Source: Pollutiaquabacter aromativorans (GTDB taxonomy: Bacteria > Bacteroidota > Bacteroidia > AKYH767-A > 2013-40CM-41-45). From it: 64,000 nt of DNA. The translations under genes and the position numbers were made by a program. The stretch is taken from the NCBI GenBank assembly GCA_049177215.1, contig CP185379.1, positions 496,001 through 560,000 on the forward strand. The letters are read 5' to 3'. The notes under the pieces were generated by a model. It had not been told where the DNA came from. It worked only from the letters and a program-made list of their open reading frames with translations, and did not search any database. Shown here piece by piece: positions 8,614 through 17,871 of this stretch. Position 1 is the first letter of the stretch; each line of letters begins with the position of its first letter.

Positions 8614-9240
8614 TTAGACGAGCCGGTGACTGATCGCGTAGTGCATGAGCGCAGCGGTACTATCCACTTTCAACTTTTCAAGAATCCGGGTCCGGTAGGT
8701 GCTGACCGTATTGATACTCAAATTCAGGTTGTCGGCGATTGTTGTAAGGTTTTTACCGCTTGACAACAGGATCATCACCTGGAATTCCCGTTCGGACAAT
8801 AGTTCGTGGGCCGGTTGTTCTTTTTCCCGCTCGATGGAAGCGCTCAGGGAACGCCGCATACTTTCCGTCAGAAAGCGGTTTCCGGCCAGGATGGTCTTGA
8901 CCGCTACGATCAGGTCATTGGGGGCCGTTTCCTTCGGCAGATATCCACAGGCGCCGGCACGAAGCGCCTTGCTGGCATACAATTCTTCCGGGTGAATGGA
9001 CAGGATCAGGATCGGAGTTTGTATGCCTTGCGATACAATGGCTTTGACCAACTCAATACCGGATTTGTCGGGCAGACTGACGTCGCTGATGATGACGTCC
9101 CATTCTTCACCAGTGGCGGCTAGTTGACCATCATGAAAACTTCCGGCTTCGCCGTAGCGGGCGTCCGGCCATTCTTCGGTCAGGATTTGCCGGAGGCCTT
9201 TGCGGACAATCGCGTGGTCGTCAATCAGCAGTATACGCAT
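8614..9240 (-). CDS. NarL/LuxR-family response regulator
   Basis: 208 residues: receiver at about 1-118 (acidic pair IDDHAIV, acceptor region IISDVSLPDKSGIEL, Ser in ILSIHPEEL, Lys in YLPKETA) and a LuxR helix-turn-helix at about 143-200 (LSEREFQVMILLSSGKN and SINTVSTYRTRILEKL). Its start lies inside the upstream kinase gene, with a 20-bp overlap, so the two are coupled. Same architecture as the regulator at 4947-5588, and their recognition helices are very alike (SINTVSTYRxRxLEKL), so they may bind similar sites. Confidence 0.95.
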   Translation of the reverse strand: MRILLIDDHAIVRKGLRQILTEEWPDARYGEAGSFHDGQLAATGEEWDVIISDVSLPDKSGIELVKAIVSQGIQTPILILSIHPEELYASKALRAGACGYLPKETAPNDLIVAVKTILAGNRFLTESMRRSLSASIEREKEQPAHELLSEREFQVMILLSSGKNLTTIADNLNLSINTVSTYRTRILEKLKVDSTAALMHYAISHRLV

Positions 9241-12070
9241 CGAGTTGGTGAATAGGTTGGTCGACCGTTCCCATCGGGCAGGCTAAAGGCAAACTCAGGC
9301 GAAGTTCCGTTCCGAACCCGGGTCGGGAAGTAAGGTCCAGTTTCGCGTTCAGCGCACGTGCGCGTTCGCGCATTCCTAGCAACCCAAGGCCATGGAGGGC
9401 CGGATCTTCGTCGAAGCCGATTCCATTGTCACGAACCGTGATCATCCAGCAATCGTCGGCAGTATGAACATCGATTTCAATGTAGCTGGCTTTGGCGTGA
9501 CGCAGGATGTTGGTGAGGCTCTCCTGTACAATGCGAAAGATCGCCGTATTGGTTTCGGGGTCGAAATCGTAATCCGTACCGTCGCTGATCACGCGAATGG
9601 GAATCTTGGCGTGACTGCTCATCTCCTTGCAATGCCATTGGATGGCGGAAAGCAAGCCAAGGTCATCCAATATGCCGGGCCGTAAGCTGGAGCTGATCCG
9701 TCGAATGGTGGCAATGGTCGTGTCGGCAAGCGCGATCATGCCGTTCAAGGTGACCCTTGATTCATCCCGGGTGGCTTTTCGGAGGAGGAGTGCAAGGTCC
9801 ATTTTCATGACCGTCATCTGTTGGCCGATCTCATCGTGTAATTCGCGGGCGATCTTTGTACGTTCTTCCTCCCGGATATTTTCAAGATGCTGGTTGAGTT
9901 TTCGGAATTCGTCGCGGGAACGCTTTAGTTCTTCTTCAGCGGCAACACGGGCACTGATGTCGTAAGCCAGTACCAGTCTGTATTCCTTACCATTTCGATG
10001 AATGGTTTCGGAGAACATCTCCACCTGGATGGGCGTACGGTCCTTGCGTTGGTGTATGCAAGTGCCTTCAAATCGCTTGCCCTCGCTGATCGCTTGTAAA
10101 TGTTCGCGAACGGATTGCTGATCATGGCTCTGCACCATGTCGAGTGCGGAGATGCCGATCAATTGCTCCTTGTCATAGCCATATTGTCGGCATGCAGCCA
10201 TGTTCGCGTCGACCACCTGAAGGTTGGTCAGTTCGAAAATGTAGAGTGGCAGCGGGCTGTTTTCGAAGAACAAGCGGTACTTTTCTTCCGATTCCTGCAG
10301 TAATTGTTGTGCACGAAGTCGTTCCGTACTGTTTTCAATCAGCAGTGTTATCCCGGATTCGGTCGGGTAAGCCCGACACATGTAACTTGTGACGGATTCA
10401 GAGCATTTTAATTCGAAGGTCTCCGGTTGTTTTGATAGCAGTACTCGTTGAAGGAATTCTATCCAGACGGACGCATTCGGTATCGATGTGGACTTGGTCA
10501 GGTAATGTCCGAGAAAATCCCCAGGTTGCCCTTCAAGCAACTCGGCAGCTTTCATGTTGAGGAATTTGACACGTAACTGGTGGTCCAAGGCGATAAATGC
10601 ATCAGAGATTCCGGTAACAAGCTGTTTGAACTCTTCCGTGTTTTCCCTGACTTTCTGTTCCAGGGAAATGTTGAAATCCATAAGCTGCTCTTCGAAGCGC
10701 TTACGAAGCGAGATGTCCTGAAAAACCGAAACGGCACCGATTATCTCGCCCCTCTCATTCATCAAGGGAGAAATTGAATAAAGTACATTGATCTTTTCCC
10801 CGGCTTTATTATGATGGGTTCGTTCTCCTATCAAACGTTTGTTCGAAAGTAGGGCTGTGATCATCGCCTCCAGCTCAGTCGCAGAAAATGGTTTGTCGAG
10901 CCCCATGAGATCGTTGACCTTTATTCCCAGCGCTTCCGATTCCTGATAACCATACATGCGTTCCGCCCCTTTGTTCCAACTGGTCACCCGGGTCTCGAGG
11001 TCTACCGATATGATCGCATCATTGCATTCCTCCAGTAGCTTGGACTGGAAGCGGACCTTTTCCAGATTGTGGCGGCCTTCCGTTATCTCGACCGTATTGA
11101 CTTTGTGCAGCCATTGACCGTTAGCGGCCTTTTCCGATGTAGCGTTGGTGCGAACCCAGTACGTGGATCCATCGTTGTTCACGAGTGGGACACTGATATC
11201 GCTCAACTTGCCGGTTTTGTTCAATTGTTCGAACAAGGATCGGGCTTTCTCGTGGTAGTCGGGATGAATGAGATCGAAGATATTCAGTCGTTGCACCACT
11301 TGCTCCCGTGCTTTCCCCAGGCGGTTCAATTCAGTGGCATTGATCTGGAGAATCAGCCCTTTCTCATCGAATACCAGGTATCCGCAAGGTGAGTTTTCGT
11401 ACAGTTCGATATTTTGTTCACGTGCTGATTTCAACCGTTGTTCCGCGGCCACTTTTTTTCTGACCGTATTTCGGATGACTCCGGTCAAGATGATTACGAG
11501 CAAGGTGATGAGGCCGGAGAACGCCAGGATTCGAATCTTGGTGCCTTTTTCTTCCCGTATCAATTCCGCACGGGATGTGGCGAGTTCAGAATTTGCAGTT
11601 CGTTCGAGGTAATTCAACAAGGAACGGAGAAAGACCAGGTCCCCATCGAGTGTCGCTTTTATAGCCGGCTTGTTTTCGTCTACATGATCAGGGTTTTCGT
11701 GAATACGGGTTAGGTATCTTCTGGTCGCTGATTCCAGCTCCTGGATGACATCGGCCGCGGCGAGGTTGGCAGCTTCATTGTTCTTGAGTTCCCGGATCGT
11801 GTTGTTGACCATTTGAGCAACCGAGTCCAGTGGGAATGGGTCTTTCCTGTGGCTGTCAAGGGTGATCCTTGAATTGTACGACTCCAGGTGGCTAAAACAG
11901 CTTTGAAGCCGGAAAACCAATTGTTCGCTTCGGACAGCCCGGTTTGATTTGTCCGTCTGAAATAAGATGGATTCGGCCCCATAATAAAAGTTGATCAGGG
12001 CGAGCAAGGTTCCGCCACAGACGATAACGACGATCGCGATCAAGGCGTTATTAACATTCCAGGCTCTCAA
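9221..12070 (-). CDS. Multi-PAS sensor histidine kinase, NarX-type catalytic core
   Basis: 949 residues. Transmembrane helices at about 8-30 and 181-200 bracket a mostly helical extracytoplasmic region. Four PAS-like domains follow (about 220-330, 345-455, 480-580, 595-710). The HisKA_3 His is at about 745 (EERTKIARELHDEIGQQ), then the ATPase domain with N-box ILRHAKA and G-box RDNGIGFDED. The only possible start in this frame is TTG at 12070; an in-frame stop lies shortly upstream. The gene is divergent from the nos cluster across a 134-bp gap, so control of nos is possible but not shown. Confidence 0.93.
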   Translation of the reverse strand: MRAWNVNNALIAIVVIVCGGTLLALINFYYGAESILFQTDKSNRAVRSEQLVFRLQSCFSHLESYNSRITLDSHRKDPFPLDSVAQMVNNTIRELKNNEAANLAAADVIQELESATRRYLTRIHENPDHVDENKPAIKATLDGDLVFLRSLLNYLERTANSELATSRAELIREEKGTKIRILAFSGLITLLVIILTGVIRNTVRKKVAAEQRLKSAREQNIELYENSPCGYLVFDEKGLILQINATELNRLGKAREQVVQRLNIFDLIHPDYHEKARSLFEQLNKTGKLSDISVPLVNNDGSTYWVRTNATSEKAANGQWLHKVNTVEITEGRHNLEKVRFQSKLLEECNDAIISVDLETRVTSWNKGAERMYGYQESEALGIKVNDLMGLDKPFSATELEAMITALLSNKRLIGERTHHNKAGEKINVLYSISPLMNERGEIIGAVSVFQDISLRKRFEEQLMDFNISLEQKVRENTEEFKQLVTGISDAFIALDHQLRVKFLNMKAAELLEGQPGDFLGHYLTKSTSIPNASVWIEFLQRVLLSKQPETFELKCSESVTSYMCRAYPTESGITLLIENSTERLRAQQLLQESEEKYRLFFENSPLPLYIFELTNLQVVDANMAACRQYGYDKEQLIGISALDMVQSHDQQSVREHLQAISEGKRFEGTCIHQRKDRTPIQVEMFSETIHRNGKEYRLVLAYDISARVAAEEELKRSRDEFRKLNQHLENIREEERTKIARELHDEIGQQMTVMKMDLALLLRKATRDESRVTLNGMIALADTTIATIRRISSSLRPGILDDLGLLSAIQWHCKEMSSHAKIPIRVISDGTDYDFDPETNTAIFRIVQESLTNILRHAKASYIEIDVHTADDCWMITVRDNGIGFDEDPALHGLGLLGMRERARALNAKLDLTSRPGFGTELRLSLPLACPMGTVDQPIHQLDAYTAD

Positions 12071-12115
12071 AACATTGATTTTTGGGTGTTATAGGCTTAA
12101 ATGTAGATATTTTCC

Positions 12116-12127
12116 TGACGAAAGTCA
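12116..12127. promoter_or_regulatory. TGAC-N4-GTCA site in the nos/kinase divergent region
   Basis: The half-sites TGAC and GTCA with a 4-bp centre have the spacing of FNR/DNR-family operators, whose usual form is TTGAY-N4-RTCAA; the outer TT/AA are absent here. It lies about 53 bp upstream of a -7-like box and 78 bp before the cytochrome start codon. Crp/Fnr-family control of nos genes is established in other bacteria; its role here is inferred from one weak site. Confidence 0.35.
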
Positions 12128-12173
12128 CCAACATTCTTCGGATACCGTCAGGCTATTCATATGGGTTGAATGC

Positions 12174-12181
12174 TACTTTTG
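12174..12181 (+). promoter_or_regulatory. TAnnTTTG -7 box for the nos cluster
   Basis: TACTTTTG matches the Bacteroidota -7 consensus TAnnTTTG, 23 bp before the start codon of the cytochrome gene. No good TTG or TTTG -33 element is seen at the expected distance, which would fit a promoter depending on an activator. Single short match, so moderate to low confidence. Confidence 0.4.
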
Positions 12182-12204
12182 GATCGTAATCAAAACGCAA
12201 AACT

Positions 12205-12726
12205 ATGTCAAATTTCCTTGATCGAGCCTGTAGCATCCCATGCCGGTGGATGTTCATTGTAGGTCTGCTCCTGTCTCTAGGAGCGCTTCAGGCCTGTTCC
12301 GGCGGAGAAACAAAAGAGAGTACTGCTTCCGAGAGTACCGAAGCCGCCTCAAATGGTAACCTGATGGCTGATGCCGAGAATATGAAGGACGACGGCAAGG
12401 GAATCGGACCCGTTACCAGTATAGAAGTTGGGGCTGCCGTCGATGCTGCCATGGCATCGGAAGGGGAGAAGCTCTTCGAAGCTAAGTGTACAGCCTGCCA
12501 TAAGGTGACCGATGAGAAATATGTCGGTCCTGGTCTGAAGGGCGTGACGCAGCGCCGCAAGCCGGAATGGATCATGAACATGATTCTGAACCCGACCGAG
12601 ATGACGCAGAAGGATCCGACAGCCAAGGAGTTGCTTGCCACTCACCTGACACAGATGACTAACCAGAACGTCACACAGGAAGATGCCAGGAAATTGCTTG
12701 AATATCTTCGTAAGATCGACGGCTGA
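12205..12726 (+). CDS. Monohaem c-type cytochrome lipoprotein of the nos cluster
   Basis: 173 residues. The signal peptide ends in a lipobox (LQAC, Cys at about 31), followed by a Ser/Thr/Glu-rich linker and then a cytochrome c domain with one haem motif CTACH at about 95-99. Several Met residues (EMTQ, QMTNQ) could give the sixth haem ligand. It is the first gene of the nos cluster, 61 bp before nosZ, and is a likely electron donor to NosZ. Clade II nos clusters commonly carry cytochromes c instead of nosR. Membrane-anchored in the periplasm. Confidence 0.92.
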   Translation: MSNFLDRACSIPCRWMFIVGLLLSLGALQACSGGETKESTASESTEAASNGNLMADAENMKDDGKGIGPVTSIEVGAAVDAAMASEGEKLFEAKCTACHKVTDEKYVGPGLKGVTQRRKPEWIMNMILNPTEMTQKDPTAKELLATHLTQMTNQNVTQEDARKLLEYLRKIDG

Positions 12727-12787
12727 TCCCCACCCAGGATCGATCGTTCCATTCATTCACCCACACAAATTCATCAGGAGGATAACC

Positions 12788-14742
12788 ATGAAATTCAATC
12801 GTTGGCCGGTCGTATTGTCGGCACTGTTCGCCCTCGCGCTCATGAGCTGCGGCGGGCCAAAAGAGAAAAAATCTGTCGCAGCCGGTGACGCGCCTTCAAA
12901 GGTGTACGTCGCTCCCGGTAAACTCGATGAATATTACGAGTTCATGTCGGGCGGTTTCAGCGGGCAGGTCGGTGTTTACGGACTGCCATCCTGCCGTCTG
13001 TTGAAAGTGATACCGGTATTTGCCGTGAACGCTGAGAACGGCTACGGTTTCACCGAGGAAAGCAAGGCGATGTTGAATTCGACCCACGGATTCGTTCCCT
13101 GGGATGATTCGCACCACCCGGAATTGTCGAAGACCAATGGTGAGACCGACGGTCGCTGGCTCTTTATCAATTCCAACAACACCCCGCGCGTTGCCCGCAT
13201 CGATCTATCGACCTTCCGCACGGTGGAAATGCTCGAGATTCCCAACAGCGGCGGTAACCACGCCTCCCCATTCGCTACGGAGAACACCGAGTATGTAGTC
13301 GCCGCTACGCGCTTCTCGGTTCCGATCACTGGGAACAAGGACGTGCCGATCAGCACCTATAAGGAAAACTTTCCAGGGTTCAATTTCCTTCATCAAGGTG
13401 GCGCCGGAAGGGCGATATGAGTATCGCTTTCCAGATTCTCATGCCTGGCTTCGACTTTGATCTCAGTCACTGTGGACGCGGACCATCCGAGGGTTGGTTC
13501 TTCTTCTCCTGCTACAATACGGAAAGAGCACACACCCTCCTGGAAGCCAATGCCAGCCAGAACGACAAGGATTTCATGGTTGCGCTGAACTGGAAAAAAG
13601 CTGAAGAATATGCAAAAGCAGGTAAGGGCAAAGAGATGAACTCGGCCTATTATCATAACAAGCTTGACGAAAAGACGCATACCGTAAAATCCGAGATCCT
13701 GAACAAGACGATCATGCTCGATCCGAAAGAGTGTACGGATATGGTTTACCTCATGCCGTGCCCGAAATCCCCGCACGGAGCTGACGTGGATCCGAGTGGA
13801 GAATACATCGTCGGTGGTGGCAAACTTGCCACGGTTATCCCGGTCTTCGCATTCTCCAAGATCCAGAAGGCGATCGCCAACAAGGCTTACGCCGGTGAAG
13901 TGGATGGTATCCCGGTCCTGAAGTACGAGGAAGTGATCGGCGGAGAAGTCCAGAAGCCCGGCCTTGGTCCGTTGCATACCGAATTCGACGGAAAAGGATT
14001 TGCCTATACTTCTCACTTCGTATCTTCCGAAGTGGTGAAATGGAAACTCGGCACATGGGAAGTGGTTGATCGCATTCCGACTTACTATTCCATCGGTCAC
14101 CTTTCAATTCCTGGTGGCGATACCAAGTCGCCTTCTCCGAAGTACCTCATTGCCATGAACAAGATCACCAAGGATCGTTACCTGCTTACGGGTCCGGAAT
14201 TGAACCAAAGCGCACAGCTGATCGACCTCACGGGTGATAAGATGAAGATCCTTTATGATTTCCCGACGGTAGGCGAACCGCACTATGCCCAGGGTATCGA
14301 AGCCGATAAGGTGATGAAGCGCCAGGTCAAGGTGTTCAAGCTGGAAGACAATCAGCATCCGTATGTCGCGAAGAGCGAGAAAGAGTCGCGCGTCGAGCGT
14401 AAAGGAAAGGCAGTCCATGTTTATATGACCTCCATTCGTTCCCACTTCGCTCCGGATAACATTGAAGGTGTTTTTGTCGGCGATACGGTCTATTTCCACG
14501 TAACCAATCTCGAACAGGATTGGGATACGCCACACGGTTTCGCCATCAAGGGTTCGACCTCTTCCGAGTCGCTCATCATGCCGGGCGAGACGCAGACCAT
14601 CAAGTTCGTAGCGAAGACGCCTGATATCTATCCGTATTACTGTACGGACTTCTGTTCCGCATTGCACCAGGAAATGCAGGGTTATCTCCGGGTATCCTCC
14701 CCTGGTTCCAACGTACCCCTCACTTATTCCACCGGCAAATAA
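12788..14742 (+). CDS. nosZ: Nitrous-oxide reductase, clade II, with two apparent +1 frameshifts
   Basis: Reduces N2O to N2 in the periplasm. The ATG at 12788 begins a Sec-type signal with lipobox (LMSC), typical of clade II; clade I uses Tat. The beta-propeller part includes the His-rich DDSHHPELS, and the C-terminal CuA domain has CTDFCSALHQEM. The frame breaks twice: after GGG at 13376-13378 and again at GGG 13410-13412. Between them the third frame reads SISFIKVAPEG, and after the second break DMSIAFQI, both expected NosZ sequence. Removing one G from each run restores one 650-residue protein, the normal length. I infer base-calling error, not decay, because both breaks are alike and all other landmarks are intact. 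Confidence 0.93.
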
Positions 14743-14758
14743 GGAGAGAGAGGGCGAC

Positions 14759-14782
14759 GAGGGGGGAAGCAATTCCCCCCTC
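14759..14782 (+). terminator. GCAA-loop hairpin after nosZ
   Basis: Perfect 10-bp stem GAGGGGGGAA / TTCCCCCCTC closed by a GCAA tetraloop, 17 bp after the nosZ stop, followed by a T-rich stretch. It probably causes partial termination or protects the nosZ mRNA 3' end, so that NosZ is made in excess over the accessory proteins downstream. Confidence 0.7.
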
Positions 14783-14834
14783 TTGCTTTTCGGCCGGTTG
14801 TTAAATGAAATTCCTATCATAGTGCTCCCGTAAA

Positions 14835-15446
14835 ATGAAAAAGCTAAGTGTCATCACCCTCCTGCTTGCCTGTTTCCTGATGGTTCCGGCTATGTTCCTG
14901 CCGCTGTGGGATATCTACCTTGATGCGCCTCAGTATCCGGAAGGCCTTCACATGGAAATCTGGCTGAACAAACTCGGCGGAGATGTCTCGACCATCAGCG
15001 GATTGAACCACTACATCGGTATGAAAGAGATCAGCGAAGAGATGTTCCCGGAATTTTCTTTCATGCGTCAACTCGTTATCGGGGTCATCGTCTCCGGCGT
15101 GTTGGTGGCATTGTTGAAGAAGCGGCCGGTATACTTCATCTGGTTCGTTCTGTTCCTGGGTATAGCGGCTGTCGGCATCTACGATTTCTGGCAATGGGAG
15201 TATGATTACGGACACAATCTCAGCCCTACCGCTGCCATTAAGATTCCCGGCATGACCTATCAGCCTCCGTTGATCGGCTGCAAGCAGCTCCTCAATTTCA
15301 ATGCTTGTTCCTTCCCGGCTACCGGTGGATTGCTCATCATGTCGGCAGGTACCCTTTGCTTCCTGGTGTTTCTCTATGAAATCTTCTATAACAAGTCAGG
15401 CAAAGTCTCCGTTGCGATGCGACCGCAGGCTGCGTCTGTGAATTAG
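14835..15446 (+). CDS. Nos-cluster membrane protein of unknown function
   Basis: 203 residues with hydrophobic segments at about 7-27, 82-94, 100-118 and 165-187, and a periplasmic loop after the first. It lies between nosZ and nosL on the same strand. A membrane protein in this place (called NosB in some clade II clusters) is a known feature, but I cannot tell from sequence alone whether this is the same family, so I give no symbol. The soluble segments contain conserved-looking Trp, His and Cys residues (FWQWEYDYGH, GCKQLLNFNAC). Probably involved in NosZ maturation or electron supply; this is inference. Confidence 0.85.
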   Translation: MKKLSVITLLLACFLMVPAMFLPLWDIYLDAPQYPEGLHMEIWLNKLGGDVSTISGLNHYIGMKEISEEMFPEFSFMRQLVIGVIVSGVLVALLKKRPVYFIWFVLFLGIAAVGIYDFWQWEYDYGHNLSPTAAIKIPGMTYQPPLIGCKQLLNFNACSFPATGGLLIMSAGTLCFLVFLYEIFYNKSGKVSVAMRPQAASVN

Positions 15447-15460
15447 TCAAATCCCTCCCC

Positions 15461-15916
15461 ATGCGCCGGTATTACTTCAGTTCTTTTTCCATCCTGTTGT
15501 GGCTGTCCATAGCCCTCTCCGGATGTTCCTATGATCCCGTCCCCATCAATTATGGGAAGGACGTTTGCGATAATTGCCGTATGCAGATCGAAGATCGTGG
15601 CTACGGCGCCGAGATCGTTTCGCCCAAGGGGAAAATATATCGATTCGACTCGGGCGAATGCCTGCTCCAGTTCCTGCCCGGACAACCGTTTCCGGCGGAC
15701 CAGGCGCGGCACCTGCTCATGACCGATCGCAGTGCTCCGGGAAATCTGATTGACGCCCGCTCGGCTTACTATCTGATCAGCCAGCAACTGCCAAGTCCGA
15801 TGGGTGCTGGGCTGAGCGCTTTCCGTTCACAGGACAGTCTCCGGGCTTTTCATAGCCGGTACGACGGCGAAATGCTGGATTGGAAGGAATTGTATCTTCG
15901 TTTCACTAAGCGATAA
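15461..15916 (+). CDS. nosL: Copper-binding lipoprotein NosL
   Basis: 151 residues. Signal peptide with lipobox LSGC (Cys at about 22) and the NosL copper motif CDNCRMQI at about 36-43. NosL is a periplasmic Cu(I) chaperone that helps load the CuZ cluster of NosZ together with NosDFY. It follows the membrane protein by 14 bp and precedes nosD by 7 bp, so it is in the same transcript. Length is close to that of other short NosL proteins. Confidence 0.93.
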   Translation: MRRYYFSSFSILLWLSIALSGCSYDPVPINYGKDVCDNCRMQIEDRGYGAEIVSPKGKIYRFDSGECLLQFLPGQPFPADQARHLLMTDRSAPGNLIDARSAYYLISQQLPSPMGAGLSAFRSQDSLRAFHSRYDGEMLDWKELYLRFTKR

Positions 15917-15923
15917 ACGTTTC

Positions 15924-17165
15924 GTGCCGGTACGTTTTGTCATACTGACGGTCCTGCTGATGTGGGGTCTCTCGGGACGCTGCGCGATTGTTCGCGTTGC
16001 GCCGGGAAGCGCATACCCGACGATTGCAGCCGGTCTTGCTCGTGTACATGGCGGTGACACGTTGCTGGTCGGGCCCGGCCGGTACGCGGAAGGGGAATTG
16101 GTCGTCAATAAACGGTTGACCATTCTCGGCCAACCGGGTGCGATACTCGATGGTGAATCGAAAACAGGCTTGTTGGTGCTGCGTGCTCCGGCGATTCATG
16201 TTTCCGGACTTCATTTCCGTAATGTCGGTCGCAGCGACCTGAAGGAACTCTCGGCTATCCGGGTAGAGAACACCGTGTCAGCCACTCTTGAAAACAATAC
16301 GATCGAGAACGGTTTCTTCGGGATTTACCTGGCCAACGCGTCATACTGCACGGTTCGGAATAACCGGATCTATGGTCAGGCGCGTACGGAATCCGGTTCC
16401 GGCAACGGTATCCATGTTTGGAAATCTCACCATGTTTTCATTGACAATAATATCATTGATCGCCATCGGGACGGGATCTATTTTGAATTTGTGACGGACA
16501 GCAAAGTGTACCGCAACCTGAGTACCCATCACCTGCGGTATGGAATCCACTTCATGTTTTCCGACCACGATGGTTACTTCTACAATACTTTCCGGCAAAA
16601 TGGTTCAGGTGTCGCTGTCATGTATTCTCACCATGTCGACATGCGCCATAATGATTTCTCGGACAATTGGGGCGGTGCCGCGTACGGCTTATTGCTAAAG
16701 GAGATCTCCCACAGCAGCCTGATCGACAACCGGTTTTATGGCAATACCACCGGGCTTTACCTGGAGGGCTCCAGTGACCTGGTCGCCGAGCGGAATTTCT
16801 TCAGCAGGAACGGTTGGGCATTGCGTATACTGGGTGATTGCTTCGAAGATACGGTCCGCGCCAACACCTTTCAATCGAACTCATTCGATGTCGCCACGAA
16901 TGCAGAACGTAACATGAACTACTTCCATGGTAATTACTGGGACAAGTACCGCGGTTATGATCTCGACAAGAACGGGATAGGAGATGTACCGTATCATCCG
17001 GTTAGCCTGTTTTCCCGGATCGCCGAACAGGCACCCTACGCGCTCATGTTGTTGCATAGTTTCCTGCTGGATATTTTCGAGCAGGCAGAGAAGATAGTTC
17101 CGACCATTACGCCGGCTGCGTTCAACGACGCCAACCCGGTCTTGCACCCCACTGTCCATGATTGA
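15924..17165 (+). CDS. nosD: NosD, periplasmic copper-cluster assembly protein
   Basis: 413 residues with a short signal peptide and a right-handed beta-helix built from CASH/NosD repeats; strings such as GIYLANASYCTVRNNRI and the repeated N-R-F/N-N-T patterns show this. It works with the ABC transporter NosFY to supply sulfur or copper for CuZ assembly in NosZ. The start is GTG at 15924, chosen because it gives a complete signal peptide 7 bp after nosL. It overlaps nosF by 8 bp. Identification secure from repeats and context. Confidence 0.94.
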   Translation: MPVRFVILTVLLMWGLSGRCAIVRVAPGSAYPTIAAGLARVHGGDTLLVGPGRYAEGELVVNKRLTILGQPGAILDGESKTGLLVLRAPAIHVSGLHFRNVGRSDLKELSAIRVENTVSATLENNTIENGFFGIYLANASYCTVRNNRIYGQARTESGSGNGIHVWKSHHVFIDNNIIDRHRDGIYFEFVTDSKVYRNLSTHHLRYGIHFMFSDHDGYFYNTFRQNGSGVAVMYSHHVDMRHNDFSDNWGGAAYGLLLKEISHSSLIDNRFYGNTTGLYLEGSSDLVAERNFFSRNGWALRILGDCFEDTVRANTFQSNSFDVATNAERNMNYFHGNYWDKYRGYDLDKNGIGDVPYHPVSLFSRIAEQAPYALMLLHSFLLDIFEQAEKIVPTITPAAFNDANPVLHPTVHD

Positions 17166-17871
17166 AATCCGAGAGCTGAAAAAGTCGTTCGGTTCCCTGC
17201 AGGTACTGCGGTCCCTGAACCTTGAACTCCAGGCCGGTCAGATCGTTTGCCTGATCGGTCCTAACGGCTCGGGGAAGACGACCTTGATCAAATGTCTGCT
17301 CGGGCATGTATTACCGGACAGTGGTTCGATCCGCGTGGCGGGTGAACAGCTTGTTGCGGGATCCTGGAGTTACCGGGAACGCATCGGCTACATGCCCCAG
17401 ATCGGGCGGTATCCGGAGCAGATGCGGATCCGCCAGGTGTTCAGCATGATGCGGGATATCCGGAATGTTAACACTTCATCCGACGAGGAGTTGTATCAGC
17501 GATTCGGTCTGGAAGCATTGCAGGAGAAACGCATGGGTAACCTCTCGGGTGGTACCCGCCAAAAGGTCAGTGCGGCCCTGGCTTTTCTCTTTCGACCAGA
17601 CCTGGTCGTGCTCGATGAGCCTACCGCAGGTTTGGATCCGGTTTCATCCGAGCTGCTTAAAGACAAACTCAGAGCGGAGCGGGAGCGCGGGACGTTGACC
17701 TTGATCACCTCCCATAACATGAGTGAAGTGGAAGAACTCGCCGACCGTGTCGTTTTCCTTGTTGATGGCAACTTGCGCTTTTCCCATACGGTAAGCGAGA
17801 TCCGGGAACTGACGGGCGAGCAGCGTCTCGGGAAGGCCCTTGCCTTGTTGATGGAAGGAGGTCGAGCGTGA
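17158..17871 (+). CDS. nosF: NosF, ABC transporter ATPase
   Basis: 237 residues. Walker A GPNGSGKTT at about 35-43, Q-loop region PQIGRYPEQ, signature LSGGTRQKVS, Walker B LVVLDEPTAGLDP and the switch His in TSHNMSE. It is the cytoplasmic ATPase of the NosDFY complex needed for NosZ maturation. It overlaps nosD by 8 bp at its start and nosY by 4 bp at its end, indicating translational coupling of the three. Confidence 0.95.
   Translation: MIEIRELKKSFGSLQVLRSLNLELQAGQIVCLIGPNGSGKTTLIKCLLGHVLPDSGSIRVAGEQLVAGSWSYRERIGYMPQIGRYPEQMRIRQVFSMMRDIRNVNTSSDEELYQRFGLEALQEKRMGNLSGGTRQKVSAALAFLFRPDLVVLDEPTAGLDPVSSELLKDKLRAERERGTLTLITSHNMSEVEELADRVVFLVDGNLRFSHTVSEIRELTGEQRLGKALALLMEGGRA

Noticed and set aside
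13371..13420. Programmed +1 frameshifting in nosZ
   Set aside because: Two shifts within 34 bp would be unprecedented, and the same kind of break occurs in unrelated genes of the window; sequence error is simpler.
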